A stretch of DNA of 64,000 nt from Polaromonas sp. (GTDB taxonomy: Bacteria > Pseudomonadota > Gammaproteobacteria > Burkholderiales > Burkholderiaceae_C). A model generated the notes under the pieces. It saw nothing but the letters and a program-made list of their open reading frames with translations. It ran no database searches and was not told the origin of the DNA. The position numbers were made by a program, and so were the translations under genes. This document shows, piece by piece, positions 52,058 through 64,000 of the stretch. The stretch is taken from positions 186,001 to 250,000 of the forward strand of contig NZ_JAQSDA010000028.1 in NCBI RefSeq assembly GCF_029945685.1. The letters run 5' to 3'. The first letter of the stretch is position 1, and each line of letters opens with the position of its first letter.

Positions 52058-52263
52058 TATTTCGCTCCTTTGCGGGCGTTGGTCTCGGCCAAAATGGTTT
52101 TTGCCCGAGCGATGTCACGGCGCGCAGAACGCAGCGTGGCGGTGTTGGTGAGTTGTTGCGTGGCTTTTTGCATGCGCAGGCCAAAGTGGGCTTTTTGCAG
52201 CTCTTTGACTTCGGTTTTCAGGCCGGCAACGTCTTTTTTGCGCAGTTCAGTAGATTTGGTCAT
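52057..52263 (-). CDS. rpmC: 50S ribosomal protein L29
   Basis: Protein of 68 residues, a helical hairpin at the tunnel exit. [27 protein letters not shown] is typical. Two ATGs lie six bases apart; the one at 52263 was chosen because AAGGG lies at a proper distance, whereas for 52269 it is almost adjacent. Confidence 0.95.
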   Translation of the reverse strand: MTKSTELRKKDVAGLKTEVKELQKAHFGLRMQKATQQLTNTATLRSARRDIARAKTILAETNARKGAK

Positions 52264-52273
52264 GGTCATTCCC

Positions 52274-52690
52274 TTACTGGCCGATCATGCGGCTGACGAA
52301 GGTGGTGCGCAGCGGCAGCTTGGCAGATGCCAGGCGGAACGCTTCGCGAGCCAGTTCTTCAGGCACACCGACGATCTCAAAAACGATCTTGCCGGGCTGG
52401 ATTTCAGCCACGTAGTACTCGGGATTGCCTTTACCGTTACCCATACGCACTTCAGCAGGCTTTTGGGAAATCGGCTTGTCCGGGAAGACACGGATCCAGA
52501 TACGGCCGCCACGTTTGACGTGACGGGAAATCGCACGACGTGCGGCTTCGATTTGACGAGCAGTGAGGCGACCGCGGTCGGTACACTTCAGACCGAAATC
52601 ACCGAATGCCACCGAGTTGCCTCGTGTGGCGATGCCGGTGTTGCGGCCTTTTTGCTCTTTGCGATATTTTCTGCGAGCGGGTTGCAGCAT
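52274..52690 (-). CDS. rplP: 50S ribosomal protein L16
   Basis: Protein of 138 residues near the tRNA-binding centre of the 50S subunit. [17 protein letters not shown] and the segment with [14 protein letters not shown] are family hallmarks. The Arg hydroxylated by YcfD in E. coli lies in the conserved MGNGKG region neighbourhood. It starts 24 bases after rpsC. Confidence 0.98.
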   Translation of the reverse strand: MLQPARRKYRKEQKGRNTGIATRGNSVAFGDFGLKCTDRGRLTARQIEAARRAISRHVKRGGRIWIRVFPDKPISQKPAEVRMGNGKGNPEYYVAEIQPGKIVFEIVGVPEELAREAFRLASAKLPLRTTFVSRMIGQ

Positions 52691-52714
52691 TTGTATTCTC
52701 CGTAGTTAGACCGA

Positions 52715-53632
52715 TTACTCGGTCTTGGCACCGTCAGCTGCTGCAGCTGGCGCGGCTTTGCGGACGCGCTTAACGGTGGTTTTCGGGGCGTCGCTACCAG
52801 GGGTAGCTTCAGCCGGTTTGTCGCTGCCATCTGCAGGGGCCGTGTTCACACCACCGACAGGACCGCGCGCTGGGCGTGCGGCTCCACGAGGTGCGGACGG
52901 ACGGTCCGTGCGGTCGCCAGGACGTGCATCGCGACGCGGGCCGCGAGGCTTGCGTTCTTCATCGGAAGGTGCGGCATCCAGACGGGCGCCCGGCGAGTCG
53001 CCGCGGCCCAGGGTGTCGCCCTTGTAGACCCAGACCTTGACGCCGATCACACCATAGGTGGTCTTGGCTTCAGAGGTGCCGTAGTCGATGTCGGCGCGCA
53101 GGGTGTGAAGGGGCACGCGACCTTCGCGGTACCACTCGCAACGAGCGATTTCAATGCCGTTCAGGCGGCCCGACGACATGATCTTGATGCCCAGGGCACC
53201 CAGACGCATGGCGTTTTGCATGGCGCGCTTCATCGCACGGCGGAACATGATGCGTTTTTCAAGCTGCTGGGTGATGCTGTCTGCGATCAGCTTGGCATCA
53301 ATTTCAGGCTTGCGAACTTCTTCGATGTTCACGGCGACCGGCACGCCCAGCTGGCGGCTCAGTTCTTTCTTGAGGTTCTCGATGTCCTCGCCCTTTTTGC
53401 CGATCACAACGCCCGGACGTGCCGAGTAAATCGTGATGCGGGCATTCTTGGCGGGGCGCTCGATCAGAACGCGCGACACCGCGGCGTTCTTCAGCTTGGC
53501 CTTGAGGTACTCGCGAACCTTGATATCTTCAGCCAGCATGCCGGCGAAGTCCTTGTTGCTGGCGTACCAACGGCTGGACCAGTTACGGCTGATGGCAAGG
53601 CGGAACCCGGTTGGGTTGATTTTTTGTCCCAT
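52715..53632 (-). CDS. rpsC: 30S ribosomal protein S3, with a long C-terminal tail
   Basis: Protein of 305 residues. The usual domains cover about 215 residues: the KH domain with [17 protein letters not shown], and the C-terminal domain with [10 protein letters not shown]. About 85 further residues form a low-complexity tail rich in Arg, Pro, Ala and Asp, longer than in E. coli (233 residues in all). From memory similar tails occur in other Comamonadaceae. The tail is probably disordered and surface-exposed. Confidence 0.97.
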   Translation of the reverse strand: MGQKINPTGFRLAISRNWSSRWYASNKDFAGMLAEDIKVREYLKAKLKNAAVSRVLIERPAKNARITIYSARPGVVIGKKGEDIENLKKELSRQLGVPVAVNIEEVRKPEIDAKLIADSITQQLEKRIMFRRAMKRAMQNAMRLGALGIKIMSSGRLNGIEIARCEWYREGRVPLHTLRADIDYGTSEAKTTYGVIGVKVWVYKGDTLGRGDSPGARLDAAPSDEERKPRGPRRDARPGDRTDRPSAPRGAARPARGPVGGVNTAPADGSDKPAEATPGSDAPKTTVKRVRKAAPAAAADGAKTE

Positions 53633-53647
53633 ATCCTGTCTGCCTTC

Positions 53648-53977
53648 TTAATTGCCAACCACAACGTACACATGGCACGTGGGCTTGCTGATACGGTTGC
53701 CGCGGCCCTTGGCGCGCGCCGAGAAACGCTTGAGCGTAGTGCCTTGCTCGACGTAGATGGTTTTCACCTTCAGTTCGTCGATGTCGGCGCCATCGTTGTG
53801 TTCTGCGTTGGCGATAGCCGACTCAACGACCTTCTTGATGATTCCGGCAGCTTTTTTCTGCGTGAAGTTCAAGATGTTGAGCGCCTGATCCACCTTTTTA
53901 CCGCGGATCAGATCAGCGACCAGACGGCCCTTGTCGACCGACAGACGAACGCCCCGGAGGGTTGCACGTGTTTCCAT
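53648..53977 (-). CDS. rplV: 50S ribosomal protein L22
   Basis: Protein of 109 residues lining the exit tunnel. [26 protein letters not shown] and the C-terminal hairpin with [18 protein letters not shown] match the family. I see no changes in the hairpin that would suggest macrolide resistance. Confidence 0.98.
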   Translation of the reverse strand: METRATLRGVRLSVDKGRLVADLIRGKKVDQALNILNFTQKKAAGIIKKVVESAIANAEHNDGADIDELKVKTIYVEQGTTLKRFSARAKGRGNRISKPTCHVYVVVGN

Positions 53978-53986
53978 GGTCTTTCC

Positions 53987-54265
53987 TTACTTTCTCACAA
54001 CTTTTTTGTCAGCCGGATGACCTTTGAAAGTCCGGGTGAGTGCGAACTCGCCCAGCTTGTGGCCAACCATTTGATCGGTGATGTAGACAGGGACGTGCTG
54101 CTTGCCGTTGTGCACGGCGATGGTCAGGCCGATGAACTCGGGCAGGATCATGGAGCGGCGCGACCAGGTCTTGATCGGCTTTTTGTCTTTGTTGGTAACG
54201 GCCTTATCAGCCTTGGCTACCAGGTGCTGGTCGACAAAGGGACCTTTTTTGAGTGAACGTGTCAT
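53987..54265 (-). CDS. rpsS: 30S ribosomal protein S19
   Basis: Protein of 92 residues in the 30S head, in complex with S13. It begins [15 protein letters not shown] and ends [11 protein letters not shown], both fully typical. It starts ten bases after rplB. Confidence 0.98.
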   Translation of the reverse strand: MTRSLKKGPFVDQHLVAKADKAVTNKDKKPIKTWSRRSMILPEFIGLTIAVHNGKQHVPVYITDQMVGHKLGEFALTRTFKGHPADKKVVRK

Positions 54266-54274
54266 GGGTTAGCC

Positions 54275-55099
54275 TTACTTCTTGCGACGCGAAACAATCA
54301 TCACTTGCGTGCGCTTGTTGTTGCGGGTGCGGTAGCCTTTGGTCAGGTTACCCCATGGATCGACAGGATGACGACCTTCGCCGGTCTTGCCTTCGCCACC
54401 ACCGTGTGGGTGGTCGACCGGGTTCATCACCACACCGCGAACGGTCGGGCGGATACCCATCCAGCGCTTGACACCGGCCTTGCCCAGACGGCGCAGGCTG
54501 TGCTCTTCGTTGGCGACCTCGCCAATCGTGGCGCGGCATTCAACGTGGATCTTGCGCACTTCGCCGGAGCGCATGCGGACCTGGGCGTAGATGCCTTCGC
54601 GAGCCAGCAGCGTCGCCGATGTACCGGCCGAACGTGCAATCTGCGCGCCCTTGCCAATTTGCATCTCGATGCAGTGAATCGTCGAGCCCACCGGAATGTT
54701 GCGGATCGGCAGGGTGTTGCCGACACGGATCGGGGCCTCGGCACCGCTGACCAGCGTGGCGCCAACTTCAAGGCCGCGGGGGGCAATGATGTAGGCACGC
54801 TCGCCGTCGGCGTAGCAGATCAGCGCAATGTGGGCCGTGCGGTTGGGGTCGTACTCGATACGTTCGACCTTTGCCGGAATGGCGTCCTTGTTGCGCTTGA
54901 AGTCCACCACGCGGTAGTGGTGCTTGTGACCGCCGCCTTTGTGGCGAGTCGTGATGTGCCCGTTGTTGTTACGGCCGGCCTTCTGGAATTGTGGCTCCAG
55001 CAGCGGCGCGTAAGGCTCACCCTTGTGCAGGTGATCCCGGGAAATCTTCACCATCCCGCGCATGCCGGGGGAGGTGGGTTTCATTTTGATGACAGCCAT
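54275..55099 (-). CDS. rplB: 50S ribosomal protein L2
   Basis: Protein of 274 residues needed for subunit association and peptidyl transfer. The conserved His lies in [15 protein letters not shown]. The N-terminus [15 protein letters not shown] and the basic C-terminus [21 protein letters not shown] are as expected. Confidence 0.99.
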   Translation of the reverse strand: MAVIKMKPTSPGMRGMVKISRDHLHKGEPYAPLLEPQFQKAGRNNNGHITTRHKGGGHKHHYRVVDFKRNKDAIPAKVERIEYDPNRTAHIALICYADGERAYIIAPRGLEVGATLVSGAEAPIRVGNTLPIRNIPVGSTIHCIEMQIGKGAQIARSAGTSATLLAREGIYAQVRMRSGEVRKIHVECRATIGEVANEEHSLRRLGKAGVKRWMGIRPTVRGVVMNPVDHPHGGGEGKTGEGRHPVDPWGNLTKGYRTRNNKRTQVMIVSRRKK

Positions 55100-55101
55100 G
55101 A

Positions 55102-55428
55102 TTACGCAGCCTCCCCACCGATGTTCAGCTCTTGACCGGGCTTCAGCGTCACATAGGCCTTACGGATGTTGTCCCGACGGCCAGTGGATTTGCCAAAACG
55201 CTTGGTCTTGCCTTTTTGGTTGAGTACAGAAACGGCCTTGACGTCCACCTTGAACATCAATTCCACAGCGGCCTTGATTTCAGGTTTGGTGGCGTCCTGC
55301 AGGACCTTGAACAGCACGGCGTTGGATTTGTCCGCGACCATGGTTGCCTTTTCAGACACGATGGGGGCGACCAGAACCTGCATCAGCCGGCCTTCGTCAA
55401 ATTTTGGTTTGGTGTTCACGGCGCTCAT
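55102..55428 (-). CDS. rplW: 50S ribosomal protein L23
   Basis: Protein of 108 residues at the tunnel exit, where it docks trigger factor and [23 protein letters not shown] and the [17 protein letters not shown] end are typical. It overlaps rplD by four bases (ATGA). Confidence 0.98.
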   Translation of the reverse strand: MSAVNTKPKFDEGRLMQVLVAPIVSEKATMVADKSNAVLFKVLQDATKPEIKAAVELMFKVDVKAVSVLNQKGKTKRFGKSTGRRDNIRKAYVTLKPGQELNIGGEAA

Positions 55429-56045
55429 GCAAACATCTCCTTGAGTTTGTCCATGGCAGCCTTGGTGACCAGAACCTTCTTGTAATGAACCAGCGACAGA
55501 GGATCTGCGTAGCGGGGCTCAACCACAAGAATGTTCACCAGATTGCGTGAAGCCAGGTACAGGTTTTCATCAACCTCGTCAGCGATGACCAGCACCGACT
55601 TGAGGTTCATGGCCTTGAATTTGTCGGCCAGGACTTTCGTCTTGGGCGAATCGACGGTCAACGAGTCCACCACAGCCAGGCGGCCTTCACGTGCCAACTG
55701 GGAGAAGATCGAAGCCATGCCGGCGCGATACATCTTCTTGTTGATTTTGTGCGTGAAGTTTTCGTCAGGCATGTTCGGGAAAATGCGACCACCTCCGCGC
55801 CACAGCGGGGAAGAAGTCATACCGGCGCGAGCGCGGCCAGTACCCTTTTGCTTGAACGGCTTTTTCGTCGAGTGCTTGACCTGCTCACGGTCTTTCTGGG
55901 CACGCGTTCCCTGGCGGGCGTTGGCCTGGAAGGCCACGACCACCTGGTGAATCAGGCTTTCGTTGTATTCGCGACCAAAAACGGTATCAGGCACGTCCAC
56001 TTTGGACGAAGCCAGACCTTGGTCATTCAGGAGTTCGACCTGCAT
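55425..56045 (-). CDS. rplD: 50S ribosomal protein L4
   Basis: Protein of 206 residues lining the exit tunnel and, in E. coli, autoregulator of the S10 operon. The tunnel loop [28 protein letters not shown] is complete. It overlaps rplC by one base. The autoregulation target here could be the leader before rplC. Confidence 0.98.
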   Translation of the reverse strand: MQVELLNDQGLASSKVDVPDTVFGREYNESLIHQVVVAFQANARQGTRAQKDREQVKHSTKKPFKQKGTGRARAGMTSSPLWRGGGRIFPNMPDENFTHKINKKMYRAGMASIFSQLAREGRLAVVDSLTVDSPKTKVLADKFKAMNLKSVLVIADEVDENLYLASRNLVNILVVEPRYADPLSLVHYKKVLVTKAAMDKLKEMFA

Positions 56046-56725
56046 CAGTTCGCTCCTTTGGCAGCGGTTGGTTTGGCCTTGATGGCGGCGCGAACCGTCA
56101 CAAAACCACCTTTGGAACCAGGCACGGCGCCACGAATCATCAGCAGCTGACGGGCTTCGTCAATGCGCACGATGTCGAGGTTTTGCGTGGTTTTGGTGAC
56201 GTCACCGAGGTGGCCCGTCATGCGTTTACCGGGAAACACACGACCGGGATCCTGCGCCATACCGATGGAGCCGGGCACGTTGTGCGAACGGCTGTTACCG
56301 TGCGACGCGCGCTGCGAGCTCATCTTGTGACGCTTGATGGTGCCGGCAAAGCCTTTACCAATGGAAGTACCTTGGACGTCCACCTTCTGGCCGACTGCAA
56401 ACACGTCAGCGGCGGGCACAACAGTGCCGGCAGCATATTTGCCTGCGACGTCAGCCGTCACGCGGAATTCTTTCAGGATTTCACCGGCTTCAACGCCTGC
56501 TTTCGCAAGGTGGCCAGCGGCCGGCTTGGTGATACGCGACGCTTTGCGCGCACCGAATGCCACTTGCAGGGCATCGTAGCCGTCGTTTGCTTGGGTTTTC
56601 ACCTGGGTCACACGGTTGTTAGACACATCCACCACTGTGACAGGAACGGTATCCCCATCATCAGTGAACAGACGCATCATGCCCACCTTGCGGCCCAGCA
56701 ACCCGAGGGAGTTGCTCAGACTCAT
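56045..56725 (-). CDS. rplC: 50S ribosomal protein L3
   Basis: Protein of 226 residues, an early assembly protein near the peptidyl transferase centre. [25 protein letters not shown] and the loop with [23 protein letters not shown] sequence are characteristic; the methylated Gln is in SSQRASHG. Unlike in E. coli, about 200 bases and a promoter separate it from rpsJ. Confidence 0.98.
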   Translation of the reverse strand: MSLSNSLGLLGRKVGMMRLFTDDGDTVPVTVVDVSNNRVTQVKTQANDGYDALQVAFGARKASRITKPAAGHLAKAGVEAGEILKEFRVTADVAGKYAAGTVVPAADVFAVGQKVDVQGTSIGKGFAGTIKRHKMSSQRASHGNSRSHNVPGSIGMAQDPGRVFPGKRMTGHLGDVTKTTQNLDIVRIDEARQLLMIRGAVPGSKGGFVTVRAAIKAKPTAAKGAN

Positions 56726-56842
56726 GCTTTTTTCTCCGTAACTTCCACCGCTGCGACTTCAATTGGCCGCAGACGTTTTGATGTGAAAGACTGTTAATAA
56801 AACCGTCCCGCTCATGCCAAGGCACGTTCAGGACAGCCCAAG

Positions 56843-56871
56843 AGTATAGCGCAGACTGCCAGCGATGGCAA
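56843..56871 (-). promoter_or_regulatory. sigma-70 promoter of rplC
   Basis: On the minus strand TTGCCA and TATACT are separated by exactly 17 bases. Transcription would start near 56836, leaving an untranslated leader of about 110 bases before rplC. Both hexamers are close to consensus. Confidence 0.75.
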
Positions 56872-56895
56872 ATCTGCGCCGAAACCTGTTTTTTT

Positions 56896-56921
56896 GGGGT
56901 TCCGGCTGTTGCCGAAACCCC
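56896..56921 (-). other. hairpin between rpsJ and rplC
   Basis: GGGGTT and AACCCC, extended by CGGC/GCCG with one bulge, form a strong hairpin just after the rpsJ stop. On the minus strand it is followed by A, not T, so it is not a standard terminator. It may protect the rpsJ message end. Confidence 0.55.
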
Positions 56922-56929
56922 GACTTCAC

Positions 56930-57244
56930 TTACTGCAGCTTGATCTCGACGTCCACACCGGCAGGCAGGTCCAGCTTCATCAAGGCATCAACGGTTTTAT
57001 CCGTCGGGTCCACGATGTCCATCAGGCGCTGGTGCGTGCGGATTTCCAGCTGGTCGCGGCTCGTCTTGTTGACGTGGGGCGAACGCAGGATGTCAAAACG
57101 CTTCATGCGGGTCGGCAGGGGCACGGGGCCCTTGACGATCGCGCCGGTGCGCTTGGCGGTATCGACGATTTCGGCTGCCGACTGGTCGATCAGCTTGTAG
57201 TCAAACGCTTTCAGGCGAATGCGGATTTTTTGCTTGGTGGCCAT
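56930..57244 (-). CDS. rpsJ: 30S ribosomal protein S10 (NusE)
   Basis: Protein of 104 residues, a 30S head protein and partner of NusB in antitermination. It begins [23 protein letters not shown] and has the usual [17 protein letters not shown] loop. It lies 25 bases after tuf and is probably co-transcribed with it. Confidence 0.98.
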   Translation of the reverse strand: MATKQKIRIRLKAFDYKLIDQSAAEIVDTAKRTGAIVKGPVPLPTRMKRFDILRSPHVNKTSRDQLEIRTHQRLMDIVDPTDKTVDALMKLDLPAGVDVEIKLQ

Positions 57245-57269
57245 GGTAATTCCTTAAGTGTTTGCAGAA

Positions 57270-58460
<1,191 letters not shown>

Positions 58461-58564
58461 TTCAAATCTCCAAAGAACATTGCCCGTGTCTGTTTAACGT
58501 CTCCAGCTGAGGCCTCGCCACGGGCAGCGGGCCAACCACAAAAGTGGCGCCGAAGACAGGGATC

Positions 58565-58650
58565 CATTCCAGCAACCGCCACGGAACCGGCTTTGCCGGG
58601 CCGTAGGCGGTGCCCCCGTGAGGGGGAGGCGGCAAAGCCGCCCCGGGGGT
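58565..58650. repeat. GC-rich dispersed intergenic element between fusA and tuf
   Basis: The stretch holds CCGGCTTTGCCGGGCC, GTGCCCCCGTGAGGGGG and the hairpin GGCGGCAAAGCCGCC. It is related in layout to the element at 48904-48992. It lies in a cluster of highly expressed genes without disrupting them, so it is transcribed. Confidence 0.55.
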
Positions 58651-58656
58651 GTACTT

Positions 58657-60759
<2,103 letters not shown>

Positions 60760-60968
60760 AAATTACTTTCAGTTCGGGGTTACGAACAAAGACTGCTGAA
60801 AGACGCCCTGCAATGACATCTCTCATGTTTTCTGCGCGTCTGCCAGCTGTGCGTTGTGCGCTCAGCTGGCAGAAATTGGGGTTGAACCGCCAGACGTCAA
60901 GGTGATGGACACCCGGAGGCCGCTCGGCAACCCGTCAAATCAGCGCAGCAAATACTGCGAACAAAAAA

Positions 60969-61442
60969 TCAGAAGCGGAAGTGGCTGAACGCCTTGTTGG
61001 CTTCGGCCATGCGGTGCACTTCATCACGCTTTTTCATGGCACCGCCACGACCTTCGGTGGCTTCCATCAGTTCGTTGGCCAGGCGCAGGGACATGGACTT
61101 TTCGCCACGTTTCTTGGCAGCTTCCTTGAGCCAGCGCATGGCCAGGGCCATGCGGCGGACCGGACGCACTTCAACCGGCACCTGGTAGTTGGCACCGCCG
61201 ACGCGGCGGGACTTCACCTCGACCATGGGCTTGATGTTGCCGATGGCCATATGGAAAGCCTCCAGCGGATCTTTGCCGGGGTTCTTTTTCTCGATCTGCT
61301 CGAGGGCGCCATAGACAATACGCTCGGCGACAGCTTTTTTGCCGCCTTGCATGATGACGTTCATGAATTTGGCAAGGTCAACATTGCCAAATTTTGGGTC
61401 AGGGAGAATTTCACGTTTAGGGACTTCGCGACGACGTGGCAT
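60969..61442 (-). CDS. rpsG: 30S ribosomal protein S7
   Basis: Protein of 157 residues that nucleates 30S head assembly. It begins [20 protein letters not shown] and ends with the usual helical segment [21 protein letters not shown]. It is about 200 bases from both rpsL and fusA, with nothing else recognisable in these gaps. Confidence 0.99.
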   Translation of the reverse strand: MPRRREVPKREILPDPKFGNVDLAKFMNVIMQGGKKAVAERIVYGALEQIEKKNPGKDPLEAFHMAIGNIKPMVEVKSRRVGGANYQVPVEVRPVRRMALAMRWLKEAAKKRGEKSMSLRLANELMEATEGRGGAMKKRDEVHRMAEANKAFSHFRF

Positions 61443-61644
61443 TTTTTCACCTCTTTGCTTCAGTTGGCACCGCTGTGGGCGGCACCGCGAGAGTTATCAA
61501 AACCCTCACTTACTCGACCGGCGCAACAATTTGCACTTGGGTCACTTCGCTTGAAACACCTGCCAGGGTGATTCAAACACCTGTTTTTGAAGACGTCATG
61601 ACAACTTCTTCTGGCGCGGGCCATGAAACCCGAGCCGGTCTGGC

Positions 61645-62022
61645 TTATTTGGCCTTTGGCTTCTTCGCACCGTACTTGGAGCGCGACTGCTTGCGGTCTT
61701 TCACGCCTTGCAGGTCGAGCGAACCACGAACGATGTGGTAACGCACACCGGGCAAGTCCTTGACACGACCACCACGAACCAGCACCACGCTGTGTTCCTG
61801 CAGGTTGTGGCCTTCGCCGCCGATGTAGGAAATGATTTCAAACCCGTTGGTCAGGCGCACTTTGGCGACTTTACGAAGAGCGGAGTTTGGCTTCTTGGGC
61901 GTCGTGGTGTACACACGGGTGCACACGCCACGGCGCTGGGGGGAGTTCTGCATCGCAGGACTCTTGGACTTGATCTTTTCGACCTCGCGCCCCTGGCGAA
62001 CTAGCTGATTGATGGTTGGCAT
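61645..62022 (-). CDS. rpsL: 30S ribosomal protein S12
   Basis: Protein of 125 residues in the decoding centre. The segments [12 protein letters not shown] and [13 protein letters not shown] carry the wild-type Lys residues (43 and 88 in E. coli numbering), so no streptomycin-resistance change is visible. It is the first gene of the str cluster, preceded by a good promoter. Confidence 0.99.
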   Translation of the reverse strand: MPTINQLVRQGREVEKIKSKSPAMQNSPQRRGVCTRVYTTTPKKPNSALRKVAKVRLTNGFEIISYIGGEGHNLQEHSVVLVRGGRVKDLPGVRYHIVRGSLDLQGVKDRKQSRSKYGAKKPKAK

Positions 62023-62119
62023 TTAAAACGTCCCTAAACGTCTGATTTCTGACTTGACTAAATACGTGACTATTTACGTGAAAACGTGAATCTCCCCGGA
62101 AATTCCGGAAAAGCCCTCG

Positions 62120-62148
62120 AGTGTAGCAGTTTGGGGGGGCGACTGCAA
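62120..62148 (-). promoter_or_regulatory. sigma-70 promoter of the str operon
   Basis: On the minus strand TTGCAG and TACACT are separated by exactly 17 bases. The spacer contains seven C in a row. The start of transcription would be near 62113, about 90 bases before rpsL. Confidence 0.72.
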
Positions 62149-62211
62149 ATTTACCCGGCCGGGGGAGGCCTCCTGCACCCTGCCCACGCCCCCCCGGGGG
62201 GGGAACGCGGC

Positions 62212-63408
62212 TTATTTGATCCAGAGCCGGATCGAATCCCAGGCGCGGCCCAGAATGCCGGCTTCTTCCACCGTTTCGAGCGCGACCAGCGGGATGTCCA
62301 CCATGGTCTCGCCGCCCACGTTGACCTTGAGCGTTCCGAGAGCCTGCCCCCGGGTGTAAGGCGCGACCAGCGGGTCGGGCCGGGCGACCTGGGTCTGGAC
62401 CTTGGCGGCGCTGCCGGCCGGCACGGCAATCACGATGGCCTCGGGCCGGCCCAGCTTGACGGTGCTGGATTTGCCCTTCCAGACCGCCGGCGAAACCACC
62501 GCCTGGCCGGCATCGAACAGCTTGACCGCCTCAAACGCGGTGTAACCCCAGTTCAGCAGCTTTTGCGACTCATTGGCGCGGGCACTGTCGCTGGTGGCGC
62601 CCAGCACGATGGCCACCAGGCGCCGGCCGCCCGACGCACCGGTGGCACCCAGGTTGGGAAAGTCGCGCTTGGCCGTGGCGATCATGCAGTAACCGGCTGC
62701 GGCGGTGTGGCCGGTTTTCAGGCCATCGACCGTGGGGTCGCGAAACAGCAGGGTGTTGCGGTTGGTGTCGTTGGCCGCAGGCGTGCCCGGGTAGCGGTAC
62801 TTCTTGATCGCCGAAAAGCCCATGTAGTCGGGAAAATCCTGCATCAGGCGGGTCGACAGGATGCTCAGGTCGCGCGCCGTGGTGGTGTGGCCCGGCTCGG
62901 TCAGACCTTCCGGGTTCTTGTAGGCGGTCGATTTCATGCCCAGCGCCTTGGCCTGCTCGTTCATGAGTTTGACGAAGTTTTCAGCCGTGCCGCCCACGCC
63001 CTCGGCCAGCGCCATGGTCGCGTCGTTGCCGGACTGGACGATCATGCCCTTGATCAGGTCTTCCACCGGCACCTGCATCTTGGGATCGATGAACATGCGC
63101 GAGCCCGGCATTTTCCAGGCGCGCTCGCTGACCGGAAAGGTCTGCTTGAGGGTGATTTTTTTCGACTTGAGCGCGTCAAACACGAGATATTCGGTCATCA
63201 GCTTGGTCAGCGAGGCCGGCTCGACCGGGGAGTCGATGTCCCTGGCGGCCAGGATCTGGTTGGCCGTGATATCGAGCAGGAGGTAGGAGCGGGCAGCCAC
63301 TTCCGGCGGCTGCGGCATCTGCGCTTGCGCCGCAGGCAACAGGGCCACGGAAGAAAGCAGAACCAGCGTTGACGCCAGGCCACGGAAAACAGTCAGGAAA
63401 CGGTGCAT
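62212..63408 (-). CDS. dacA: D-alanyl-D-alanine carboxypeptidase (PBP5/6 type)
   Basis: Protein of 398 residues. The signal peptide ends AAQAQ. Active-site motifs are SLTK (Ser66, Lys69), SGN (in VQSGNDATMAL) and KTG (in GLKTGHTAAAG). The C-terminal domain ends in an amphipathic helix (RAWDSIRLWIK) that attaches the protein to the membrane. It trims the terminal D-Ala from peptidoglycan stem peptides. The gene is probably monocistronic. Confidence 0.95.
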   Translation of the reverse strand: MHRFLTVFRGLASTLVLLSSVALLPAAQAQMPQPPEVAARSYLLLDITANQILAARDIDSPVEPASLTKLMTEYLVFDALKSKKITLKQTFPVSERAWKMPGSRMFIDPKMQVPVEDLIKGMIVQSGNDATMALAEGVGGTAENFVKLMNEQAKALGMKSTAYKNPEGLTEPGHTTTARDLSILSTRLMQDFPDYMGFSAIKKYRYPGTPAANDTNRNTLLFRDPTVDGLKTGHTAAAGYCMIATAKRDFPNLGATGASGGRRLVAIVLGATSDSARANESQKLLNWGYTAFEAVKLFDAGQAVVSPAVWKGKSSTVKLGRPEAIVIAVPAGSAAKVQTQVARPDPLVAPYTRGQALGTLKVNVGGETMVDIPLVALETVEEAGILGRAWDSIRLWIK

Positions 63409-63480
63409 GGGGAGATAAGCCCTGAAATGGAGGAAGAAGAAAAAAGAAGGGCCGGCAAGCCCGGCGTGGCTCTGAAAGCG

Positions 63481-64000
63481 TCAGCCCAGGTGGCGGGTCA
63501 CCAGATTTTTCAGAAGCGGCAATTGTCCATGAAAGAAGTGCCCACCCCCCGGGACAACCGTAACAGGCAGTACCTGCGGCCGCGCCCAGTCCAACACCGC
63601 CTGCAGGGGCACCGTGTCGTCCTGCTCGCCGTGGATCACCAGCGTCTGCGCATGGGCTGCTTCGGGGATGGTTGCCACCGCAAAGCGGCTGGCGGCGGTA
63701 CCGACCAGCACCAGCCTGTCGATCGGGCGCAGGGGCTGCAGGCGCTCAAAGACGTGTGAAGTCACGAATGCGCCAAAGGAGAAGCCGGCCAGGGCCAGCG
63801 CCCCGGCAGGCGCCAGCTGCTGCACTACCGCCAGCATGTCGTCGATCTCGCCGCGACCCTCGTCGTACGTCCCTTCACTGGCGCCCACACCGCGGAAATT
63901 GAAACGCACTGCGGTCCACCCGGCCTGGGTGAAAGCGCGCGCCAGGGTCTGCACCACCTTGTTGTCCAGCGTGCCGCCGAAGAGCGGATGCGGGTGCGCA
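63481..64000 (-). CDS. alpha/beta hydrolase, 5' end outside the window
   Basis: The C-terminal 172 residues are present. They include RFNFRGVGASEG, nucleophile elbow ALAGFSFGAFVT, the acid in VIHGEQDDTVP and the His in VPGGGHFFHGQ. This is the COG2945-type family of small alpha/beta hydrolases. Reading continues in frame to the right edge (AHPHPLFGGTLDNK), so the start codon is beyond 64000. Substrate unknown. Confidence 0.88.
   Translation of the reverse strand, partial: AHPHPLFGGTLDNKVVQTLARAFTQAGWTAVRFNFRGVGASEGTYDEGRGEIDDMLAVVQQLAPAGALALAGFSFGAFVTSHVFERLQPLRPIDRLVLVGTAASRFAVATIPEAAHAQTLVIHGEQDDTVPLQAVLDWARPQVLPVTVVPGGGHFFHGQLPLLKNLVTRHLG

Noticed and set aside
56896-56921. Hairpin after rpsJ as an intrinsic terminator
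   Set aside because: On the transcribed strand it is followed by A, not T, so termination is not supported. It was kept only as a hairpin.

Overview
The window looks like a chromosomal segment of a betaproteobacterium of the order Burkholderiales, most probably the family Comamonadaceae (Polaromonas, Rhodoferax or Variovorax-like). This is inferred from the high GC content, the protein flavour, the long Arg/Pro-rich tail on ribosomal protein S3, the order dat-ybeD-lipB-lipA, the str/S10 cluster layout, and several dispersed intergenic repeats that I associate with this family. No database search was possible.

Layout. 1-3440: edge of an accessory island, with a P-loop ATPase gene coupled to a gene running off the left edge, a divergent DEDD-type exonuclease gene, a tRNA-Ser-3'-end-like scar with its own terminator, and an intact tRNA-Arg(CCG). 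3.6-9.8 kb: diheme cytochrome c, a four-gene minus-strand operon (Rossmann protein, NTF2-like protein, YheT hydrolase, conserved hypothetical), then lemA with two TPM-domain genes. 10.1-17.3 kb: complete F1Fo ATP synthase operon atpIBEFHAGDC on the minus strand. 17.5-23.2 kb: CopD-like and DUF2062 membrane proteins, D-amino acid transaminase, ybeD, lipB and lipA (lipoate synthesis), an AraC regulator and an EamA exporter. 23.2-25.8 kb: Spy/CpxP-like lipoprotein with an OmpR-type response regulator and kinase. 26.4-30.7 kb: lipoprotein, MFS transporter, EIIA, HPr and Enzyme I, all overlapping or tightly spaced, and apparently a regulatory PTS without a sugar permease. 30.9-33.3 kb: NarL-type two-component system and a CBS protein. 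33.3-37.8 kb: a cyanate-utilisation operon (ABC transporter, DUF1348 protein, cyanase) preceded by a near-consensus sigma-54 promoter and an NtrC-like dyad.

37.9-48.3 kb is a patchwork of core and inserted genes. Two orphan genes on the minus strand are separated by a convincing integron-type attC site, and a second attC-like site lies upstream of them. An Mrr-type restriction endonuclease gene is flanked by two diverged direct copies of the promoter and first codons of a CoA-transferase gene. A FIST sensor plus PAS/GAF histidine kinase pair is flanked by two 97 % identical copies of the 3' end of a DUF4197 gene. Both inserted segments therefore sit between partial duplications of a neighbouring host gene, which is the most unusual structural feature here.

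48.3-51.6 kb: TlpA-like lipoprotein, divergent cytochrome c' and cytochrome b, a GNAT acetyltransferase and a Prx5-type peroxiredoxin. 51.8-62.1 kb: the str/S10 translation cluster on the minus strand (rpsL, rpsG, fusA, tuf, rpsJ, rplC, D, W, B, rpsS, rplV, rpsC, rplP, rpmC, rpsQ), with recognisable promoters before rpsL and rplC and a terminator after rpsQ. 62.2-64 kb: a D-Ala-D-Ala carboxypeptidase and a truncated alpha/beta hydrolase at the right edge.
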